From Pseudomonas sp. JAI120 (lineage in GTDB: Bacteria > Pseudomonadota > Gammaproteobacteria > Pseudomonadales > Pseudomonadaceae): a stretch of 64,000 nucleotides of DNA. Where the stretch lies: positions 248,001 to 312,000 of the forward strand of contig NZ_JACHCZ010000007.1 of NCBI RefSeq assembly GCF_014207255.1. The letters are read 5' to 3'. The notes below the pieces were generated by a model. That model was not told where the DNA came from and did no database searches. It saw nothing but the letters and a program-made list of their open reading frames with translations. Of this stretch, positions 58,836 to 64,000 are shown in pieces (the first letter of the stretch is position 1; each line of letters starts with the position of its first letter). The position numbers were made by a program, and so were the translations under genes.

Positions 58836-59632
58836 GCAGAGAATCCGTGTTCGGCGCCTGGGAAGGTCACGCCTTTGACTTCGGCGACGTAGGCACTCAA
58901 TGCGGCGTGGATGCTGTCCTGCCCAGTCATGAAGTTCTTCACGAACTTTGGCACGCGGCCGGTAATCGACAGGCCGAGCATGTCGTGCAGTACCAGCACC
59001 TGGCCGTCGGTGGCCGAGCCTGCGCCAATGCCGATCACCGGCACCTTAACAGCCTGGGTGATTTCTGCTGCGAGTTCGCTGGGCACGCATTCGAGCAGGA
59101 TCATCGCAACGCCCGCCTGTTCCAGGGCGATGGCATCGGCACGCATCTGGCGCGCCTGGGCTTCGTTGCGGCCTTGTACCTTGTACCCGCCGAGGATGTT
59201 CACGGACTGTGGCGTAAGGCCCATATGCGCACAGACTGGCACGCCGCGTTCAGCCAGCAGGCGAATCGACTCGGCGAGCCATACGGCGCCCTCGACTTTG
59301 ACCATGTGCGCACCGGCACGCATCAGTTTGCCGGCGTTCAGGAAGGTCTGCTCGACGGTGGCGTAATCCATGAAAGGCAGGTCGGCGATGATAAATGCGC
59401 CGTCGTTGCCGCGCTTGACGCTGGCGGTGTGGTAGGCCAGTTCATCGGTGGTGACGGGCAGGGTGCTGTCATTCCCTTGAAGGACCATGCCCAGTGAATC
59501 GCCCACCAGCAACACTTCAACCCCGGCCTGGCAACTGGCGTGGGCGAAGGTGGCGTCATAGCAGGTCAGCATGGTGATTTTTTCACCTTTGAGCTTGAGG
59601 CTCTGCAAGGTGGTCAGGGTAATGTCTGGCAT
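58832..59632 (-). CDS. panB: Ketopantoate hydroxymethyltransferase
   Basis: A 266-residue TIM-barrel enzyme forming ketopantoate from 2-oxoisovalerate and methylenetetrahydrofolate. Marks: MLTCYDATFAHASCQAGVEVLLVGDSLGMVLQG (shown as separate parts CYDATFA and GDSLGMV, about 24-50), FMDYAT, MVKVEGAVW and the IGIGAGSATDGQVLVLHDMLG barrel end. First gene of a panB-panC pair; folK lies 214 bases upstream on the same strand. Confidence 0.97.
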   Translation of the reverse strand: MPDITLTTLQSLKLKGEKITMLTCYDATFAHASCQAGVEVLLVGDSLGMVLQGNDSTLPVTTDELAYHTASVKRGNDGAFIIADLPFMDYATVEQTFLNAGKLMRAGAHMVKVEGAVWLAESIRLLAERGVPVCAHMGLTPQSVNILGGYKVQGRNEAQARQMRADAIALEQAGVAMILLECVPSELAAEITQAVKVPVIGIGAGSATDGQVLVLHDMLGLSITGRVPKFVKNFMTGQDSIHAALSAYVAEVKGVTFPGAEHGFSA

Positions 59633-59846
59633 GAAAAGGGTCCTCGTTCAGGCGCTTGGAAACAGCGAGTTACGCGCGTGAGTCTTCGTTTATTCAGGCG
59701 CACTGTCTTGAGAGCAGTGCTTATAAGGCCTGGATTGCGCCCTTCAGCGCCGGGTTGGCGGCAGCGGGACGCCTATAGTCGTGAGGAGGACACGGGAAGT
59801 CAATTGGATGTGTTACCGCATTGTTACGATGGCGGTGTTACCGCTG

Positions 59847-60344
59847 TTACTGACGCGATTCAGCAACAGGGAGCCGTTCCAGGCCGACAAACGGGCAGGC
59901 TTCAAGTAGGGCGCTGAGGCGTTTGCCATCCGGCAACTGCAATGCGGCAGGCGCCAGCTCGGCCAGTGGATACAGCACAAACGCACGCAGGTGCATCTGG
60001 TAGTGAGGCACCTTCAGGCGCGGCTCGTCGATCAGGCGATCGCCAAACAGCAGAATGTCCAGGTCAAGGGTGCGAGGGCCCCAACGTTCCAGGCGCTCGC
60101 GGCCTTGGTCGTTTTCGATGGCTTGCAGCGCATCCAGCAACTCAAGTGGCGCAAGGCTGCTGTCCAGGGCGGCAACCGCATTGGTGTAGCGCGGTTGGCC
60201 CGGGAGCAGGGAATCACTTTGGTAAAAGGCGGACACACCCGCGACGCAGGTGTCTGGCAATTGCGCCAGCGCTTCGATAGCGCTGCGCAATTGCTGGTCC
60301 GGGGCCGCCAGGTTGCTCCCCATGCCGATGTAGATGCGTTCCAC
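59847..60344 (-). CDS. folK: HPPK: 6-hydroxymethyl-7,8-dihydropterin pyrophosphokinase
   Basis: A 165-residue folate enzyme that pyrophosphorylates the pterin used by FolP (encoded at 35425). Marks: IYIGMGSNLAAPDQQLRSAI at the start, YQSDSLLPGQPRYTNAV, and the signature ERWGPRTLDLDILLFGD (about 86-102) with the two Asp that bind magnesium. It starts 2 bases after the pcnB stop, the usual pcnB-folK pair. Confidence 0.98.
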   Translation of the reverse strand: MERIYIGMGSNLAAPDQQLRSAIEALAQLPDTCVAGVSAFYQSDSLLPGQPRYTNAVAALDSSLAPLELLDALQAIENDQGRERLERWGPRTLDLDILLFGDRLIDEPRLKVPHYQMHLRAFVLYPLAELAPAALQLPDGKRLSALLEACPFVGLERLPVAESRQ

Positions 60345-60346
60345 GT

Positions 60347-61750
60347 TTATTCGCCCGCAGCGCCAGAGGCATCCGCCGCACTGCGTTTGCGCTTGGTGCC
60401 GCTGCGACGACGCTTTTTCGGACCAGCCCCTTCGCCGTCACCCTTGCTGCCGAGGTCGCGAATCATGTCGCGGCGTTGGCTGTCATTGGCATCCTGATAG
60501 TCGGTCCACCATTCGCCCAGGCCGTCGGTCTGCTCACCGGCGCTTTCGCGCAGCAGCAGGAAGTCGTAACCGGCGCGGAAGCGTGGGTTGTCCAGCAGCA
60601 GGTCGGCGCGCTTGCCGCTGCGGCGGGGCAGGCGTTCCTGCATGTCCCAGATCTCGCGGATCGGCAGGGTGAAACGTTTCGGGATAGCGATGCGCTGGCA
60701 CTGTTCGGCGATCAGCTCGTGAGCGGCTTCCTGCATGGCCGGGATAGGCGGCATGCCACGGTCCTGCAGGCGCAGTACGCGTTTGGGCAGGGCCGGCCAC
60801 AACAGGGCGGCAAACAGGAATGCCGGTGTTACCGGTTTGTTCTGCTTGATGCGCAGGTCGGTGTTGATCAGCGCTTCGCTGATCAACGTGTGGGTATAGG
60901 TTGGGTTGTGTTCCAGTGCTTCGGCACTGGCCGGGAACAGTGGGTCGAACAACTGCAGGTCGACCAGCATTTCGAACGTGTCGGCGGCGTAGCCCGAGAG
61001 GAACAGCTTGAGCACTTCTTCGAACAGACGCGCGGATGGGATTTCCCGCAGCATCGGTGCCAGCTCGCGTATCGGTGCGGCGGTGTGTTTCTCGATACCG
61101 AAGTTGAGCTTGGCGGCGAAGCGCACGGCTCGCAGCATGCGCACCGGATCTTCCTGATAGCGCTGCGTCGGGTCGCCGATCAGGCGGATCAGGTTATTGC
61201 GGATGTCGTGTACGCCATTGGCGTAATCGAGGATGCGTTCGCTGACCGGATCGTAATAGAGGGCATTGATGGTGAAGTCGCGGCGCTGCGCGTCCTCTTC
61301 CAGGGTGCCGTAGACGTTGTCGCGCAGGATGCGCCCGCTCTCGTTGCGGGAAGACTGATTGGTGTCTTCCTCTTCATCGTTTTGCGGATGGCCGGCACGG
61401 AAGGTCGCGACCTCGATGATTTCGCGACCAAAGTGGATGTGCACCAGCTTGAAGCGGCGGCCGATGATTCGCGCATTGCGAAACTCGGCACGCACTTGCT
61501 CAGGCGTAGCGCTGGTGGCGACGTCGAAATCCTTGGGCGTGATATTGAGCAGCATGTCGCGTACACAACCACCTACCAGGTAGGCCTGGTAACCGGCGTT
61601 CTGCAACCGTTCGACGATATTCACCGCATAACGGCTGAATTGAGCGCGCTGCAACGAATGCTGGCTGCTGTTGAGCACTTCAGGCGTGCTGCGTTTGTGT
61701 TGCGTACGACGCAAGGGAGAACGGAATGACTGGAACAACTTCTTCAGCAT
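60347..61750 (-). CDS. pcnB: Poly(A) polymerase I
   Basis: A 467-residue nucleotidyltransferase adding 3' poly(A) tails that destabilise RNAs. Marks: YQAYLVGGCVRDMLLN and TPKDFDVATSATPEQVR (about 50-80, with the DxD metal site), RRDFTINALYYDP and RFAAKLNFGIEKHT. The C-terminal 40 residues are very basic (KKRRRSGTKRKRSA). ATG 61750 (MLKKLFQSF) is preferred; a GTG three codons earlier is possible. Downstream of crcZ on the same strand. Confidence 0.96.
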   Translation of the reverse strand: MLKKLFQSFRSPLRRTQHKRSTPEVLNSSQHSLQRAQFSRYAVNIVERLQNAGYQAYLVGGCVRDMLLNITPKDFDVATSATPEQVRAEFRNARIIGRRFKLVHIHFGREIIEVATFRAGHPQNDEEEDTNQSSRNESGRILRDNVYGTLEEDAQRRDFTINALYYDPVSERILDYANGVHDIRNNLIRLIGDPTQRYQEDPVRMLRAVRFAAKLNFGIEKHTAAPIRELAPMLREIPSARLFEEVLKLFLSGYAADTFEMLVDLQLFDPLFPASAEALEHNPTYTHTLISEALINTDLRIKQNKPVTPAFLFAALLWPALPKRVLRLQDRGMPPIPAMQEAAHELIAEQCQRIAIPKRFTLPIREIWDMQERLPRRSGKRADLLLDNPRFRAGYDFLLLRESAGEQTDGLGEWWTDYQDANDSQRRDMIRDLGSKGDGEGAGPKKRRRSGTKRKRSAADASGAAGE

Positions 61751-61889
61751 GGGATGCACTGTTTGAAGGAATGTTCGGCCATAACGAAGAATGACCGCAT
61801 GATGGGCGGGGATTCTAGCATTTAGTCAGGGGATGGTGTAGGAACAAGCTTCGGCGTTGCACCATAAGCCTTAAATCGTCAAATCCTGG
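61751..61889 (-). other. Gap between crcZ and pcnB
   Basis: About 140 bases with no gene. It should hold the pcnB promoter; no clear boxes are seen by eye. Confidence 0.4.
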
Positions 61890-62256
61890 AAACTACAAGG
61901 GGAGCCGAAGCTCCCCCAGAAGTAGTTGCATGCTCTATTTTTATTATTGGTTTCGGGCTTCTTGTTTTTGTTGATCGCCCTCGCCATGAAGCTTCACCTT
62001 CATGACACTCCCAATCGGGAGTTAAGAGCAAACGGATTGCTTTGGTCGCTGTGTTGCTGATCTACGATCCAACCAGTTCAGGCTCTGCCTTAGGGCAGTT
62101 TTTGTTGTTCTCGGCCTGGTTGCGGGGCAAGCCCCAAATGCAACGCCTCTCCAAAAGAATCAGTTAGCTGCGCCTCCGCCGTGTTGTTTTTGTTATGCGT
62201 GAGTCGATTCGTTTTATTTTTATTGTCTTGTACAAAGCTTGTTATTGTTTTTGTAC
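61890..62256 (-). ncRNA. crcZ: CrcZ regulatory RNA
   Basis: A small RNA of about 367 bases that soaks up the Hfq/Crc complex and so relieves catabolite repression. It lies between cbrB and pcnB, the known crcZ place. Six A-rich CA motifs (AAnAAnAA type) are seen on the minus strand, near 62245, 62218, 62189, 62104, 61967 and 61942. The start is set 11-12 bases after a sigma-54 promoter (GTACAAAAACAATAACAAGC at the 5' end) and the end at the hairpin GGGGAGC-TTCG-GCTCCCC (61899-61916). Both ends are approximate. Confidence 0.9.
61899..61916 (-). terminator. Terminator of crcZ
   Basis: GGGGAGC / GCTCCCC stem with UUCG loop, followed by TTGTAGTTT. Confidence 0.8.
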
Positions 62257-62265
62257 TAAGCATAT

Positions 62266-62281
62266 AGCAGGGTGCGTGCCA
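62266..62281 (-). promoter_or_regulatory. Sigma-54 promoter of crcZ
   Basis: On the minus strand TGGCACGCACCCTGCT, a near-perfect -24/-12 element (only C for T in TTGC). Confidence 0.9.
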
Positions 62282-62343
62282 ACTTTTGCTCCGCCCAGTA
62301 AAACCGGGGGTTTGAGGTGGTTTCGGGTTTTTGACGGGCGAAA

Positions 62344-62380
62344 AAAAGCCGGGGCTTCGTTACCGTAAGCCCCGGCTTTT
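62344..62380 (-). terminator. Terminator of cbrB
   Basis: AAAAGCCGGGGCTT / AAGCCCCGGCTTTT with a nine-base loop and seven T on the minus strand, separating cbrB from crcZ. Confidence 0.93.
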
Positions 62381-62405
62381 GTTACGCGAAATATCCGCGG
62401 TAACA
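62380..62405. promoter_or_regulatory. CbrB-type upstream activating site
   Basis: TGTTAC (62380-62385), 14 bases, GTAACA (62400-62405): the spaced palindrome reported for CbrB at crcZ. Another TGTTAC half lies at 62425-62430. About 100-150 bases upstream of the crcZ promoter. Confidence 0.82.
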
Positions 62406-62446
62406 GTTTTTTCACATCTGAGGGTGTTACCTCTGGGGGCCCGCCC

Positions 62447-63886
62447 TCAGCTTTCGCTGGCAACCCCGGTCTTGCGCCGTGGAATGCCCAGGCGCTGGCG
62501 GCGTTCCCACAGGCACTTACGGCTCACGCCCAGCTTGCGGGCCAGCTCGGTCTCGGTCATGTGGTCCTGATGCTCAAGGACGAAATGCTGGAAGTAGTCT
62601 TCCAGTGACAAATCTTCCGTCGGCTCATGGCTGGTATTGCTACCGCCGCCCGGTGTCGGGGCCAGGCCGATGAAGTCGTCATCCTCCAAGTCGCTGAGTT
62701 CGATATCGATACCCAGCAGTTCGGCAGAAATTTCCGGGCTCTCCGACAGGATCACCGCACGTTCGACCGCATTCTCCAGTTCTCGCACGTTACCCGGCCA
62801 CGAGTAATGCCGAATCGCCTGCTCGGCGTCGGGCGCGAACGTCAGGTCGGTACGGTTGATACGTGCACTCTGGCGCAGCAGGAATGCGTTGGCGATCTCA
62901 TTCACGTCGGCGCCGCGCTCACGCAGGGCCGGCAGCTTGAGGGCAATTACGTGCAGGCGGTAATACAAGTCTTCACGGAACTGGCCGATCTTGGCCAGGC
63001 TCTTGAGGTCGCGGTGGGTTGCCGCGATCAAGCGCACGTCGACCTTCTGCGATTGGACTGAACCCACACGGCGAATTTCGCCTTCCTGGAGCACGCGCAG
63101 CAATCGTGCCTGTGCTTCGAGTGGGAGTTCGCCGATCTCATCAAGAAACAGCGTACCGCCGTCCGCCGCTTCCACCAGGCCCGCACGCCCGGCACTGGCG
63201 CCGGTAAACGCGCCTTTTTCGTGGCCGAACAATTCGGACTCAATCAGGGATTCGGGGATCGCTGCGCAGTTCACCGAAATCATCGGTGCCTTGGCGCGCT
63301 TGGACAAATTGTGCAGGGCGCGGGCCACCAGTTCTTTACCGGTGCCTGACTCGCCCTGGATCAATACATTGGAGTCGGTCGGCGCGACTTTACGGATCTT
63401 GCTGTACAAATCCTGCATTGGCGGGCAGGAGCCGATGATGCCGATCTCGCCGTTACTGTTGTCGACACCCGGTTTGTCGGCGCCGTTGGTCGCTTTGCCG
63501 GCGGGACGTTGTTCGGCCTGCACGCTGATGGCTGACTGGCGATCACGCAGGATGCGGGCCACGGCCTGGAGCATTTCATCGTGGTCGAAAGGCTTGGCGA
63601 TGTAGTCCACCGCGCCCATCTTCATGGAGTCCACCGCCGAGCGCAGGCTGGCGTAGCTGGTCATGATCAGCACCGGAGTGCCCTGGCCAAGCTTGATCAA
63701 CTCGGTGCCCGGCGCGCCAGGCAGGCGCAGGTCGCTGACAATCAGGTCGAACGTGGGGATGCTGAAACGCTCTTGTGCTTCCTGCACCGAGCCGGCTTCG
63801 CTGACCTGGTACTGATTACGTTCAAGCAGGCGACGCAAGGCAGAGCGGATAATGGTTTCGTCTTCGACGATCAAAATGTGCGGCAT
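62447..63886 (-). CDS. cbrB: NtrC-family response regulator CbrB
   Basis: A 479-residue enhancer-binding protein of the CbrA/CbrB carbon-nitrogen balance system. The receiver domain (1-120) has the acidic pair VEDE at 7-10, phospho-acceptor Asp52 in LIVSDLRLPG and Lys of IAKPFD. The sigma-54 AAA+ domain has GESGTGKELVARALH (about 178-192) and the GAFTGA loop (about 240). The C-terminal Fis-type helix-turn-helix is ETELARKLGVSRKCLWERRQ. It activates crcZ and catabolic genes. Confidence 0.97.
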   Translation of the reverse strand: MPHILIVEDETIIRSALRRLLERNQYQVSEAGSVQEAQERFSIPTFDLIVSDLRLPGAPGTELIKLGQGTPVLIMTSYASLRSAVDSMKMGAVDYIAKPFDHDEMLQAVARILRDRQSAISVQAEQRPAGKATNGADKPGVDNSNGEIGIIGSCPPMQDLYSKIRKVAPTDSNVLIQGESGTGKELVARALHNLSKRAKAPMISVNCAAIPESLIESELFGHEKGAFTGASAGRAGLVEAADGGTLFLDEIGELPLEAQARLLRVLQEGEIRRVGSVQSQKVDVRLIAATHRDLKSLAKIGQFREDLYYRLHVIALKLPALRERGADVNEIANAFLLRQSARINRTDLTFAPDAEQAIRHYSWPGNVRELENAVERAVILSESPEISAELLGIDIELSDLEDDDFIGLAPTPGGGSNTSHEPTEDLSLEDYFQHFVLEHQDHMTETELARKLGVSRKCLWERRQRLGIPRRKTGVASES

Positions 63887-63908
63887 TGATTCAATTCTCT
63901 CGACGGTC

Positions 63909-64000
63909 TCAGTTCACAGCGGACGTCGCTTCGACATGACGCGGCAGGGTCACCCGAATACGGGTGCCGCGTTGGCTTTCGGTGTCAGCCGGGCTGTCGA
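63909..64000 (-). CDS. cbrA: CbrA sensor kinase, last 29 codons (truncated by window edge)
   Basis: The minus strand reads ...RGTRIRVTLPRHVEATSAVN and stops at 63909-63911, 22 bases before cbrB. A kinase-end pattern (RGTRIRVTLPR after the ATP-lid) and its place before cbrB identify it as the end of the CbrA histidine kinase. The rest is outside the window. Confidence 0.85.
   Translation of the reverse strand, partial: DSPADTESQRGTRIRVTLPRHVEATSAVN

Noticed and set aside
59633..59846. Possible panD or other small gene between folK and panB
   Set aside because: No reading frame with family features; only about 214 bases.

Overview
The window is a chromosomal segment from a Pseudomonas, most likely of the fluorescens/putida side of the genus. 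From position 11,000 to the right end, gene content and order match the conserved Pseudomonas block that in P. aeruginosa PAO1 runs from cbrB/pcnB to the lactate genes. The tmRNA tag peptide (ANDENYGQEFAIAA), a CrcZ-type RNA, a 134-residue Fur and a UUG-started carA agree with this. All assignments were made by reading the sequence; no database search was run.

Left end (1-10,690), accessory. The 3' part of an EmrA-type membrane fusion protein and an EmrB-type 14-helix MFS pump are followed by a 462-bp AT-rich control region. Then comes a compact five-gene operon resembling the mgo/pvf (mangotoxin-generating operon / Pseudomonas virulence factor) family: a heme-oxygenase-fold diiron protein (mgoB-like), a small cupin, an AurF-type N-oxygenase (mgoC-like), an A-T-reductase NRPS (mgoA-like) and an SRPBCC protein (mgoD-like). 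Families of this type activate an aliphatic amino acid, release it reductively and N-oxygenate it to small diffusible signals (pyrazine N-oxides or diazeniumdiolates). A P4-type tyrosine integrase, pointing away from the 3' end of ssrA (tmRNA), closes the region. This suggests an integrative element at the tmRNA attachment site; its far end is not visible here.

Lactate and RNA quality control (11,180-18,660). A small secreted protein, a D-lactate dehydrogenase of the FAD/Fe-S type (dld), lactate permease (lldP) and the GntR regulator lldR with a palindromic operator; lldD, usual between lldP and dld, is missing. Then smpB, ratA and rnfH.

Envelope, iron, heat shock, biosynthesis (18,680-33,300). 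bamE, fur, recN, grpE (with a sigma-32 promoter), dnaK, a REP-type hairpin, dnaJ, dapB, an attenuator-like leader, carA, carB, greA, a small membrane protein, yhbY and rlmE.

Growth core (33,490-47,970). ftsH, folP, glmM, tpiA, secG, tRNA-Leu(GAG), initiator tRNA-fMet, then the transcription/translation operon rimP, nusA, infB, rbfA, truB, rpsO, pnp.

Right end (47,970-64,000). A two-BON-domain OsmY-like periplasmic protein behind a good sigma-54 promoter, a large DUF748 protein, a 23S rRNA methyltransferase, a DUF2236 oxygenase, acs, pgi, panC, panB (no panD), folK, pcnB, the catabolite-repression sRNA gene crcZ with its sigma-54 promoter and CbrB-type site, cbrB and the last codons of cbrA.
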